A stretch of 42,892 nt of DNA from Pseudomonadota bacterium (lineage in GTDB: Bacteria; Tectomicrobia; Entotheonellia; Entotheonellales; Entotheonellaceae). Below the pieces are notes generated by a model. The model had not been told where the DNA came from, ran no database searches, and was given only the letters and a program-made list of their open reading frames with translations. The DNA is taken from assembly GCA_005777235.1 (NCBI GenBank), contig SXND01000264.1, positions 1 to 42,892 on the forward strand, in the 5' to 3' direction. Position numbers and translations under genes: made by a program. Below, in pieces: positions 34,187 through 42,805 of the stretch. Positions within the stretch are counted from its first letter, which is position 1, and the number at the start of each line of letters is the position of its first letter.

Positions 34187-36907
34187 ATGCCCCAGCGCAT
34201 CACCCAACAACAACTCGAATCCTACCTCTGGGGTGCCGCCACGCTCCTGCGTGGCACCATCGACGCCGGCGACTACAAGCAGTTCATCTTTCCGCTGCTG
34301 TTCTACAAGCGCCTGTGCGACGTGTTCGACGAGGAGACGCAGACCGCGCTGGCTGAGTCCGCTGGGGACGAGCAGTTCGCGCTCTTCCCGGAGAACCACC
34401 GCTTCCAGATTCCGCCCGCAGCCCACTGGCGCCAGGTGCGTCAGGCCGCCAGGGATGTGGGCCGCGCCCTGCAGACCGCTCTACGCGCCATCGAGACCGC
34501 CAACCCCGACAAGCTCTACGGCATCTTCGGCGATGCCCAGTGGACCAACAAGGATCGTCTCTCTGACGCCATGCTGCGCGCCCTGGTGGAGCATGGTAGC
34601 GCGCTGGAGCTGAGCCTCGCCAACCTGCCCGAAGACGAGCTGGGTCAGGGCTACGAATATCTCATTAAAAAATTCGCCGACGACTCCGGCCACACCGCCG
34701 CCGAGTTCTACACCAACCGCACCGTCGTGCATCTGATGACCGCCATGCTGCAGCCGCAGCCCGGCGAGAGCATCTACGATCCCACCTGCGGCTCCGGCGG
34801 CATGCTGCTCTCTGCCATCGCGCATCTGCGCCGGCAGGGCCAGGAGTGGCGCAACGTGCGCCTCTATGGGCAGGAGCGCAACCTGATGACCTCCTCCATC
34901 GCCCGCATGAATTGCTTCCTGCACGGCATCGAGGATTTTCGTATCGAGCGCGGCGACACCCTCGCCGAGCCCAGACTGGTGCAGGGCGACCGCCTCATGC
35001 GCTTCGACGTAGTGCTGGCGAATCCGCCCTACTCCATCAAACAGTGGGATCGCGATGCTTTTGCCTCCGACCCCTGGGGCCGCAACCTCTACGGCACCCC
35101 GCCGCAGGGCCGCGCCGACTACGCCTTCTGGCAGCACATTCTGCACAGCCTGGCACCGCAGACTGGCCGCTGTGCCATCCTCTTCCCGCACGGCGTGCTC
35201 TTCCGCCAGGAGGAGGCCGACATGCGGCGCAAGCTCATTGAAGCCGATGTCATCGAGTGCGTCCTCGGCCTGGGGCCGAACCTGTTCTACAACTCACCTA
35301 TGGAAGCCTGCGTGGTCATCTGCCGCACGGCAAAGCCCAAGGAGCGTCGCAACAAGATCCTGTTTATCAACGCCGTCAATGAGGTCACCCGCGAGCGCGC
35401 CCAGAGTTTTTTAACGGACGACCATATTGAGCGCATTGTCCAAGCCTACGAGGCGTTCAAGGATGAGCCGGGTTTCACCCGCGTGGTTGGGTTGGAGGAG
35501 ATCCGCGCCAGGGACAGCAGCCTCAATATCTCGCTCTACGTCTCTGCTCCGGATACCAACGGACAGGTTCCGGTGTCCGCCAACGGCTCTTTGCCAGATG
35601 CGCTTTCCGCGTGGCGTGTATCGGCAAGTCATGTTCGCGTTGCTCTTACGACCATCCTGGGCACCGACGCCCTCAAGGAAACGCGCGCTTCGGGCGGAAA
35701 GCCAGCACAGGGGCTACCCGCATGGATTAAGCGGGATGGATGGAAGCGGCTGCCATTTGGCGCGTTCGCCCAGAGCGTCAATGAGCGTGTAGAGCCGAGC
35801 CAGGCTGGCGATGAAATCTATGTGGGACTGGAGCATCTGGACCCGCAGGACCTGCACATCCGCCGTTGGGGCAAGGGCAGCGATGTCATTGGTGCCAAGC
35901 TGCGCTTTCACAAGGGTGACATCATCTTTGGCCGCCGTCGTGCCTACCAGCGCAAGCTGGCCGTGGCGGAGTTCGACGGCATCTGTTCGGCGCACGCCAT
36001 GGTCGTGCGGGCTAGGCCGGAGGTGGTGCTGCCGGAGTTTCTGCCGTTCCTGATGATGAGCGACCGTTTCATGAATCGGGCGGTCGAGATTTCGGTTGGC
36101 TCGCTCTCTCCCACCATCAACTGGAGCACGCTGAAGCTAGAGGAGTTTGCCCTCCCGCCGCTCGACCAGCAGCGCCGCATCGCGGCAATCCTCTGGGCGG
36201 TGGATGAGTGCACAATCTCATTGCTAAAGGTTGCCGCAAACTTGGAGCTCCTTCACCAATCTGTTTCCGATGAGGCATTACGCGGAGGCTCGGGGAAGAA
36301 TGGAACGAACGGAAATGCGCAGGCTGCTCTCCCTCAAAAGCGCCTCGATGATGTCTGTGAATGTGTGTCAGTTGGAATCGTTGTCACACCCTCGAAGTAT
36401 TACCAGCCAGCAGGTGTGCGCTGCTTCCGGTCTGCGAATGTCCGCAGGGGCTATGTCAATGATAATGACTGGGTCTTTATCTCGGAGGAGGCGCATTGCC
36501 TTCACTCCAAGTCGATGCTTTATGCCGGTGACGTATTAGTGGTGAGGAGCGGCGTGTTCGCCGGCATGTCCTGTGTCGTTCCTGCGGAATACGACCGCGT
36601 GAACTGCATCGACGTGGTCTTTGCTACCCCACGGCGAGAGGTCGTGGCGTCCGAGTGGTTGTCCCTTTTCATCAACAGCGCTATGGGACAGATAGAAATC
36701 AAGTGTGGTGAACGGGGCCTGGCTCAAAAGCACTGCGGTGTGGACGCGATGAAGAATCTAAAGATTCCACTCCTGCCACTAGAGGAGCAGCAAAAACATC
36801 TCGCGAGATTAAATGAGATCTCCAAGGCAGCCACTTCCAGTCAAACGCAGGTCAATTATCTACGTCAAACGACTGCTGCCATAGTCGAACAGTTATTCGA
36901 AACTTAG
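34187..36907 (+). CDS. Type I RM single-chain HsdM-HsdS fusion
   Basis: About 906 residues. Residues 1-490 form an HsdM adenine-N6 methyltransferase: N-terminal ITQQQLESYLWGAATLLRGT, motif I YDPTCGSGGMLL, motif IV VVLANPPYSIKQWDRD. Residues about 540-900 form an HsdS-like specificity region with two target-recognition domains: the first spans WKRLPFGAFAQSVNERVEPS to PPLDQQRRIAAILWAVDE, the second KRLDDVCECVSVGIVVTPSK to LLPLEEQQKHLARLNEI. These are two proteins in classical systems. ATG 34187 matches the family start; an ATG at 34175 overlapping the small gene's stop is also possible. hsdR is reduced to a stub, so it would act as an orphan methylase. Confidence 0.85.
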   Translation: MPQRITQQQLESYLWGAATLLRGTIDAGDYKQFIFPLLFYKRLCDVFDEETQTALAESAGDEQFALFPENHRFQIPPAAHWRQVRQAARDVGRALQTALRAIETANPDKLYGIFGDAQWTNKDRLSDAMLRALVEHGSALELSLANLPEDELGQGYEYLIKKFADDSGHTAAEFYTNRTVVHLMTAMLQPQPGESIYDPTCGSGGMLLSAIAHLRRQGQEWRNVRLYGQERNLMTSSIARMNCFLHGIEDFRIERGDTLAEPRLVQGDRLMRFDVVLANPPYSIKQWDRDAFASDPWGRNLYGTPPQGRADYAFWQHILHSLAPQTGRCAILFPHGVLFRQEEADMRRKLIEADVIECVLGLGPNLFYNSPMEACVVICRTAKPKERRNKILFINAVNEVTRERAQSFLTDDHIERIVQAYEAFKDEPGFTRVVGLEEIRARDSSLNISLYVSAPDTNGQVPVSANGSLPDALSAWRVSASHVRVALTTILGTDALKETRASGGKPAQGLPAWIKRDGWKRLPFGAFAQSVNERVEPSQAGDEIYVGLEHLDPQDLHIRRWGKGSDVIGAKLRFHKGDIIFGRRRAYQRKLAVAEFDGICSAHAMVVRARPEVVLPEFLPFLMMSDRFMNRAVEISVGSLSPTINWSTLKLEEFALPPLDQQRRIAAILWAVDECTISLLKVAANLELLHQSVSDEALRGGSGKNGTNGNAQAALPQKRLDDVCECVSVGIVVTPSKYYQPAGVRCFRSANVRRGYVNDNDWVFISEEAHCLHSKSMLYAGDVLVVRSGVFAGMSCVVPAEYDRVNCIDVVFATPRREVVASEWLSLFINSAMGQIEIKCGERGLAQKHCGVDAMKNLKIPLLPLEEQQKHLARLNEISKAATSSQTQVNYLRQTTAAIVEQLFET

Positions 36908-36930
36908 AACGCGCAGCCTTGGAGGATCCA

Positions 36931-37037
36931 ATGGAGAGCTTCATCGAATCCAACACCGTCGAGCAGATGATCTCGGTGTCACTGCGAAATTCGGCGGTAA
37001 GCCAACGGCCATAGTGCGCGAGGATATGCTATCCTAG
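36931..37037 (+). pseudogene. HsdR N-terminal stub, copy 1
   Basis: After GGAGGATCC the ATG at 36931 opens MESFIESNTVEQMI, the signature start of type I HsdR. If one C is restored after the ATG-ATC codons, the frame reads on as LGVTAKFGGKPTAIVREDML, again HsdR-like, then meets a TAG at 37035. About 35 of some 900 residues remain; the rest has been replaced by the helicase gene region. The gap 36908-37126 contains nothing else I can support. Confidence 0.75.
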
Positions 37038-37126
37038 AACTGCGCCTGGCGTATTGAACAATCAGGGCAAGCGTTGCGGGTTTGAAAGGCCCTGCGACAC
37101 ATCAAGGGCTCTGAAAGGAAATCGAT

Positions 37127-39301
37127 ATGATCCAAATCATCCGGGGAACTACAAAGAAACCAGTCTCTAGCCAGCGACTTGCCGATTTCTTCGTCGCTCA
37201 TAACCAATACGAAGGATTTCTGTATATCGGCTATCCGATCATTGGCACGTCCGAAGGGCCTTATCCCATCGACGCTCTTTTCATATCGAGCGAGAAGGGC
37301 CTTGTCATATTCAATCTCGTCGAGGGGCGTGACCTGGGCAACTTCATGGAAGCTCAGGACGACAGTGCCAACAAATTGGAGGCAAAGCTTCGCGGCCACA
37401 GAAAATTGATGAAAGGCAGAAATCTCCAGGTGTCCATCTCCGTGGTGACCTTTGCCCCTGCGCGGGATGATGCGGCAAACTTTTCCGAGGACGGTTACCA
37501 AGTCTGTAATGAAGCGAATCTGGAGCAATGTCTCGACAACTTCGTATGGGAAGGCTCGTCCTATTATCAGACTCTAGTTGCTGTCCTTCAGGCCATTTCC
37601 ACCATCAGGAAGGGACGCAAGCAACGCGACGTCCATCAAGAGGGTTCAAGAGGGGCAAAGCTCAAGGGCCTGGAAGATTCCATCGCGAATCTCGATAACC
37701 TGCAGGGATGGGCTGTTATCGAAACAGTCGACGGTGTCCAACGCATTCGTGGACTGGCCGGCTCGGGCAAGACCATCGTGCTGGCACTCAAGGCGGCCTA
37801 CCTACATGCCCAGCATCCAGATTGGAAAATCGCCGTTACCTTCAATACACGATCGCTCAAGGGACAATTCAGGCAGCTCATCAACACGTTCAGCATCGAA
37901 CAAACCGGCGAAGAACCAGATTGGGAGAAGGTGCAGATTCTCCATGCCTGGGGGTCTCCAGGAGGCGGCGAGCGTCATGGCCTGTACTATGCATTCTGCC
38001 AGATGCACGGACTGGAATACCATGACTTGAGTTCTGCCAGGCGCCAGTTTGGGCGAGACAAAGAATTCGCTGGGGCGTGTCAACAAGCGGTGGATGCACT
38101 GCAGCAACCCATCAAGGTCTACGATGCCATCCTTGTCGACGAAGCCCAGGATTTTTCCCCGTCGTTCCTGCGCCTGTGTTATGAGTTACTCAAGTCCCCA
38201 AAGCGCCTGGTCTATGCCTATGACGAATTGCAGAATCTCAATACACAGCCCTTACCAGCCCCAGAGGAGCTTTTCGGAACAAACCCCGATGGGACTCCGC
38301 GTGTCCTTTTTACGGCGGCAGCACCAGGAAAGCCTGCGCAGGATATTATCCTGGAGAAATGCTATCGCAATTCCAGACCCATCCTCGTGACGGCCCATGC
38401 GCTGGGCTTTGGTATCTATCGTCAACCCGATCAGCACTTCGCGCAGTTATCCGGACACCAGCAGAATACCGGATTGATTCAAATGTTTGAGCAGAAGAAT
38501 CTCTGGTTGGATGTGGGATATACGGTGGCTGAAGGGCAGCTAGAAGATGGACAGCAGGTGACGTTAGCAAGAACCGGGTCCAGTAGCCCTGAGTTCCTGG
38601 AGAATCATTCCCCGGTCAATGATTTAATTCAGTTTGTGAGCTTCGACTCTCCAGAAGCGCAAGCGCAGTGGGTCGCCGCGGCCATCATCAAAAACCTGCA
38701 GGAGGACGAACTGCGACACGATGATATCGTGGTGATTAACCCCGACCCTCAGACCACACGCAATGCAGTCGGTCCTCTGCGTAAGATCCTGTTCGAAAAC
38801 AGCGTCAATTCCCATCTTGCTGGCGTCGATACCTCCCCTGACGTCTTCTTCAGTTCTCACGCTGATTCCGTGACATTTACCGGGATATACCGGGCCAAGG
38901 GCAATGAAGCCGCCATGGTGTACATTATCAATGCCCAGGATTGCTTCTTCGCCTTTGGAAACCTGGCCGGTGTGCGCAATCGCTTATTCACTGCCATGAC
39001 ACGGAGCAAAGCCTGGGTGCGCGTTGTAGGAGTTGGGCCGCAGATGCAGCGACTTATCCAGGAGTTTGAGGAAGTCAAGAGAAACGACTTCAGGCTCGTG
39101 TTCCATTATCCAACTGCAGAGGAACGCAGACATCTCAATATCGTCAACCGCGATATGACCGCAGAGGAAAAACAACGGGTTACCAAAGGCCAGAGCGATC
39201 TTTCTTCGTTGCTCAAAGATCTGGAGAGTGGAAAAGTCTATCTCGAAGACTTGGGGGCAGAGCAGGTGGCAAGGTTGCGCGCCTTACTGAACAGAGGGTA
39301 G
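37127..39301 (+). CDS. UvrD-like helicase with N-terminal NERD-like domain
   Basis: 724-residue protein. Residues about 1-150 resemble a NERD/nuclease-related domain (GYPIIGTSEGPYPIDALFIS, LVIFNLVEG), but the usual E-x-K catalytic pair is not visible, so it may be inactive. Residues about 200-650 form a superfamily 1 ATPase: Walker A RGLAGSGKTIVLALKAA, Walker B AILVDEAQDFSPSFLRL, motif III VYAYDELQNL, motif IV ILEKCYRNSRPILVTAH, and motifs V/VI YRAKGNEAAMVYI and RNRLFTAMTRSKAWVRVVG. ATG 37127 has AAAGGAAATC upstream. A DUF2290-like gene starts 4 bases after its stop. Both are intact amid pseudogenes, which suggests an active, probably defensive, pair (inference). Confidence 0.85.
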   Translation: MIQIIRGTTKKPVSSQRLADFFVAHNQYEGFLYIGYPIIGTSEGPYPIDALFISSEKGLVIFNLVEGRDLGNFMEAQDDSANKLEAKLRGHRKLMKGRNLQVSISVVTFAPARDDAANFSEDGYQVCNEANLEQCLDNFVWEGSSYYQTLVAVLQAISTIRKGRKQRDVHQEGSRGAKLKGLEDSIANLDNLQGWAVIETVDGVQRIRGLAGSGKTIVLALKAAYLHAQHPDWKIAVTFNTRSLKGQFRQLINTFSIEQTGEEPDWEKVQILHAWGSPGGGERHGLYYAFCQMHGLEYHDLSSARRQFGRDKEFAGACQQAVDALQQPIKVYDAILVDEAQDFSPSFLRLCYELLKSPKRLVYAYDELQNLNTQPLPAPEELFGTNPDGTPRVLFTAAAPGKPAQDIILEKCYRNSRPILVTAHALGFGIYRQPDQHFAQLSGHQQNTGLIQMFEQKNLWLDVGYTVAEGQLEDGQQVTLARTGSSSPEFLENHSPVNDLIQFVSFDSPEAQAQWVAAAIIKNLQEDELRHDDIVVINPDPQTTRNAVGPLRKILFENSVNSHLAGVDTSPDVFFSSHADSVTFTGIYRAKGNEAAMVYIINAQDCFFAFGNLAGVRNRLFTAMTRSKAWVRVVGVGPQMQRLIQEFEEVKRNDFRLVFHYPTAEERRHLNIVNRDMTAEEKQRVTKGQSDLSSLLKDLESGKVYLEDLGAEQVARLRALLNRG

Positions 39302-39305
39302 ATAC

Positions 39306-39998
39306 ATGCTCTCCCCTGTGCAGATTTATCAACAAGTGCGCCGCCTGACCGCTGACCTGGTAGGTCTGAGTGTGTGTAACCATCAGAATTTCCCATCCCT
39401 GCGTGATGTAGGGCGCGGCGTCAAGGAAATTGGCCTTGGAGCACAAAGCGACCTGAGTATTGCCCTGAAAAACGTTGCCTACCGTGATGTCTATGACGAA
39501 TTGGAGCGTACGCAGACCTATAACCTGAAGATGCTTGACGGTGCCTTGATTCAGATGATGTACCGCTTCAGGAACGAAGCCATCGAAACGCATCGCCTGG
39601 CGTTCTTTCCCTCGCCCTATCTTGAGGAGTTCCAAAACAACCCGGAGATCTACATCGCAGATGAGATGTACGCCGAAGTCATTATGAAAAACATTGTGCC
39701 ATTTCCACTGCGCTTTGATTGCGATTCCCGTACAGAGGTCGTGCGGGAATTGGAACACCCAACATCTCATCTATCCCTTGGACAATACGAAAATTGCCGC
39801 ATCCCTGTCAGCGCCGCGCTGACCCCTTTTCACTTTATCAGTTTTGTGTTGCGAAATTTTTATCATACGGCCTATGCAAAATGCTGCAACGACATTACAT
39901 CCTACGCGAGGGAGTGTTTTCTTCCCACACTCTTTGCGAGTGAACGAGAAGTCATCCATGTCGTGGTACCAGATGCTCAGTACGGTGCGCGCCAATGA
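39306..39998 (+). CDS. DUF2290-like protein, helicase partner
   Basis: 230-residue soluble protein that matches my memory of DUF2290: the YNLKMLDGALIQMMYRFRN segment, HRLAFFPSPYLEEFQN and the HPTSHLSLGQYENCRIPVSA, TPFHFISFVLRNFYHTAY end. Function unknown. DUF2290 genes are often next to UvrD-like helicases, as here: the ATG is 4 bases beyond the helicase TAG, with GAGGG at proper spacing, so translation is probably coupled. Repeated large hydrophobic and polar blocks suggest a globular domain, and there is no membrane helix. It could sense or modulate DNA ends for the helicase; that is a guess. Confidence 0.7.
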   Translation: MLSPVQIYQQVRRLTADLVGLSVCNHQNFPSLRDVGRGVKEIGLGAQSDLSIALKNVAYRDVYDELERTQTYNLKMLDGALIQMMYRFRNEAIETHRLAFFPSPYLEEFQNNPEIYIADEMYAEVIMKNIVPFPLRFDCDSRTEVVRELEHPTSHLSLGQYENCRIPVSAALTPFHFISFVLRNFYHTAYAKCCNDITSYARECFLPTLFASEREVIHVVVPDAQYGARQ

Positions 39999-40127
39999 CC
40001 TGCACCGCCTCTCACGCCATCGGACAACGGCTCTCGACGTCGTCACCATTGGGCGGCGCCAGTCACATGGCGCCTCTTCAACCGTCCTTGTTGACATGAA
40101 CCGGCTCTGCTAGAATTCTCGGCCACT

Positions 40128-40534
40128 ATGCCAGCAATAGACGACTATCTGGCGAAGGCGCAGGAAAATCTCGCAGGTGCCGAAAGTGAGCTGCAGTATG
40201 GCCGGACGAACAGCTGTGCACACAGTGCCTATTATGCGTGCTTTCATGCCGCCATTGCGGCTTTATTCACGCGGGACTGGCTGCCCCGGAGCCTGCCCGC
40301 GGCTGGGGGCACGACTGGGTCCACGCGAGTTTTGTCGGGCAGCTGATCCAACGCCGCAAGCTCTATCCATCAAGCCTGCGACACATCTTGCCCGACTTGC
40401 TCGCCCTCTGGCATAAAGACGACTATCAGGTGACGCATGTGAGCCAGCGAGAGGCGTAGCAGGCCGTGCACAGTGCACAGGCCTTGGTGCATACGGTGAC
40501 AACCCATCTCCACAGGGAGGAAGGATCCCGATGA
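40128..40534 (+). pseudogene. HEPN-domain protein, frameshift and nonsense
   Basis: HEPN-type small helical gene of about 135 codons. The N-terminus has YLAKAQENLAGAESELQYGR and TNSCAHSAYYACFHAAIAAL, with an Arg-x5-His that matches the HEPN active-site spacing. Near 40270 a one-base shift moves the remainder (HAGLAAPEPARGWGHDWVHA, then RRKLYPSSLRHILPDLLAL) to another frame. There a TAG at 40457 interrupts the last helix (SQREA-stop-QAVHSAQALVHT). It overlaps the next gene as ATGA. HEPN domains are commonly RNase toxins or abortive-infection effectors; this copy is broken. Confidence 0.75.
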
Positions 40535-40796
40535 GTGTCAACCCCTAGAACGACACCAGCAACACGCCATGACAGAGGTGCAAGCGCGCATCAGGGCCGT
40601 CTATCCGGACGCGACCTTTCGTCTCGTGGAGTGGGAAGACCCCACAGGGCTCTACCTTGATGCCTACACCCATGCCGAGGATACCTTTGCCGTGCTCGAT
40701 CTGGTCAGTGACTGGCTGCTGGATCTCGGCGTGGACACCGGCGTGCATCTCCATGTCATCCCGTTGCCCCACGAAGCCGCTGCCGCACATCTCTGA
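40531..40796 (+). pseudogene. Small partner of the HEPN gene, frameshifted near the start
   Basis: ATG 40531, with GGAAGGATCC upstream, reads MSVNP then TAG; a one-base shift restores LERHQQHAMTEVQARI and the remaining 75 residues, which could also start at ATG 40569 and so may still be made. The content (FRLVEWEDPTGLYLDAYTHA, LDLVSDWLLDLGVDTGVHLH) is acidic and globular. The position after a HEPN gene suggests an antitoxin or nucleotidyltransferase-like partner, but no catalytic motif is seen. Confidence 0.55.
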
Positions 40797-40875
40797 AGAC
40801 ATAAGGCTGATGGCCTTGCCAACCGTCCAAAGTACATTATGAGGACTGCCCACGTTTCACGGAGGCCGGCTCTGT

Positions 40876-40969
40876 ATGTTCACCGCATCCAACACCGTCG
40901 AGCAGATGATCTCGATACCGCCACGCAGCTTGATGACAAGCCAGCGTCCGTGCTGCACGGGTGACGCAT
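40876..40969 (+). pseudogene. HsdR N-terminal stub, copy 2
   Basis: ATG 40876 opens MFTASNTVEQMI; one missing C after the ATG-ATC codons shifts the frame, and restoration gives LDTATQLDDKPASVLHG, typical HsdR N-terminus, before a TGA. It shares about 30 bases (TCCAACACCGTCGAGCAGATGATCTCG) and the same missing base with the stub at 36931. The surrounding gap 40797-41098 holds no other support for a gene. Confidence 0.7.
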
Positions 40970-41098
40970 GGCTGATTTCTGCCCGTCAGCCTGTGACGCT
41001 TCCCTGTAACACGGTGGAACGGTTCACATACGGACATGGTGCGCTCTGTCTCACCACATGAGCTTTCTGTGGCAGAGGCAGGCGGTGGGATATATTCT

Positions 41099-41476
41099 AT
41101 GGAACTCCAGATACTTTCTCCTCCACATCTCTTGTTGAGTCGACTGCTCGACCCTGTCGGGCAGCGCCTTACGCCAGAGGTCGCCCAGCACCTGGTGGCC
41201 CTCCAGGTGGACCCGACAGTCTAGGCGCGCCTTGAAGAACTTGCCGACAAATGCACCGAGGGCCAGCTCTCAGTCGACGAGCGTACCGAGTACGAAACCT
41301 ACGTGCAGATCCTGGAGTGTATTGTGGTGCTTCAAGCGCAGGCCCGGAGCCTCCTGACCAAAAACGCGCATCGTTGGGCTGACCCCTACGGGCCGAACCA
41401 CGGCGCGTGTGCTCAGATGAACGCTGTTGATCGGGTGCAACTATGCGCGACAACACGTACGCACCGGTCACAGTAG
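41099..41476 (+). pseudogene. Conserved small protein with internal TAG
   Basis: Reads LLLSRLLDPVGQRLTPEVAQ, then VDPTV-stop-ARLEELADKC, then TEGQLSVDERTEYETYV and ILECIVVLQAQARSLL. The pattern Q-AR-EELADK-EGQLT-EER-EYE-YV is a common small protein of unknown function that often precedes an HNH nuclease gene; the TAG at 41222-41224 stands where the family has Gln. The frame is otherwise clean to 41476. No HNH gene follows. Confidence 0.65.
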
Positions 41477-41536
41477 TGCTGTGCTGTCGACAGCGTCCGT
41501 GCTGCCCTGGAACACGAAACTACTGGAGTGAGCCCT

Positions 41537-42805
41537 ATGACCTTGAGCGAATTGCAAGCGCAGGTAGCGCTCGGCGAGGACAGCCGCCGTCAGTTTAAGC
41601 AGGATATGCACAGCCCTGAGGCGCTGGCGGCAGAGATGGCAGCGTTTGCCAATTCCGAGGGCGGCGTGATCTTTCTGGGTGTAGCGGATGATAGCTCCTT
41701 GCCGGGACTCAGCTTCGTAGATGTGTCGCGGCTCAACCAGATGATCAGCAACGTGGCGGCGCAGCATGTTCGCAGTCCGCTCACGGGGCAGACCGAAAAC
41801 GTGGACCTGGAGAACGGGCGACTGGTGATTGCTCTGACCGTACCCAGAGGCATCGACAAGCCCTACTTTGACAGGAACGGCGTCATCTGGTTGAAGTCCG
41901 CAGCTGACAAGCGGCGCGTGAATTCCAAGGAAGAGCTGCGCCGCCTGTTCCAGAGCGTGGACCAGTTCCATGCCGACGAGTTGCCGACGAAAGCCGGAAT
42001 CGACAAGCTTGACAAGTTGCGGTTTCGGGATTTTCTGCGCGATGTGTACCAGCAGGAGTTCCCGGATGCACCGCAGGATCGGGTGCAGCTGCTGCAGAAT
42101 ATGAATCTGGCAACGGATGACGGCCTGTTGAATCTGGCCGGAGTACTCCTGTTTGCCGAGCGGCCAGAGTGGATCAAGCCGCAGTTCATCGTCAAAGCCA
42201 TGCGCTATCCCGGCAACGACATGCATGGGAGTGCGTATCTCGATACCGAGGATTTTTCCGGTCCGTTGCGCAAGGTTTTTGACGGCGCAATGGCCTTTGT
42301 GCTCAGGAACCTGCACAAGCGTCAGGCGGGACAGGGTGTGAACTCCGTTGGGATTCCGGAGATACCGCCGTCGGTGTTCGAGGAACTGCTGGTCAATGCG
42401 CTGGTGCATCGGGATTACCTGGTCAGTGCGCCGATCCGGCTCTTTATCTTTGCCAATCGGATTGACATCATCAGCCCTGGCCACCTGCCCAATAATCTGA
42501 CCGTAGCCAAGATTCGGACCGGGAACTCCATCATCCGTAATCCGATCCTGGTGTCATACATCGCCAAAGGATTGCTGCCCTACAAGGGACTCGGTTCTGG
42601 CATCAAGCGGGCGCTGGATGATTGGCCGGAGATTGATTTTACCGATGATCGCGACGGGTGCCTGTTCACCGCCACGGTTTGCCGGAAAGAGGCTCCAGCG
42701 CTGGGAGGCAGTTCGGAGAAAAGTTCGGAGAAAAGTTCGGAGAAAATTTTATCTTTACTCACCTTACGCGACTGGAACGAAAAAAGTGTAGAATCGCCCG
42801 TATGA
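41537..42805 (+). CDS. AlbA_2 (Schlafen/RecG-like) ATP-binding protein, C-terminus probably cut by an IS
   Basis: About 422 residues. The N-terminal AlbA_2 domain has the EDSRRQFKQD motif, AEMAAFANSEGGVIFLGVAD and the DKPYFDRNGVIWLKSAADKR strand. The second half has the RecG-C-like ATP-binding pattern PPSVFEELLVNALVHRDYLV, RIDIISPGHLPNN and IAKGLLPYKGLGSGIKRAL. Such proteins are described as predicted transcriptional regulators and occur in defence islands. It ends in a SSEKSSEKSSEKIL repeat, then residues unlike the family (LSLLTLRDWNEKSVESPV) that run into a transposase gene, so an insertion seems to have replaced the winged-helix tail. ATG 41537 has CTGGAGTGAG upstream. Confidence 0.8.
   Translation: MTLSELQAQVALGEDSRRQFKQDMHSPEALAAEMAAFANSEGGVIFLGVADDSSLPGLSFVDVSRLNQMISNVAAQHVRSPLTGQTENVDLENGRLVIALTVPRGIDKPYFDRNGVIWLKSAADKRRVNSKEELRRLFQSVDQFHADELPTKAGIDKLDKLRFRDFLRDVYQQEFPDAPQDRVQLLQNMNLATDDGLLNLAGVLLFAERPEWIKPQFIVKAMRYPGNDMHGSAYLDTEDFSGPLRKVFDGAMAFVLRNLHKRQAGQGVNSVGIPEIPPSVFEELLVNALVHRDYLVSAPIRLFIFANRIDIISPGHLPNNLTVAKIRTGNSIIRNPILVSYIAKGLLPYKGLGSGIKRALDDWPEIDFTDDRDGCLFTATVCRKEAPALGGSSEKSSEKSSEKILSLLTLRDWNEKSVESPV

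Noticed and set aside
41468..42484. 338-residue minus-strand frame
   Set aside because: Antisense shadow of the AlbA_2 gene; no recognisable domain.
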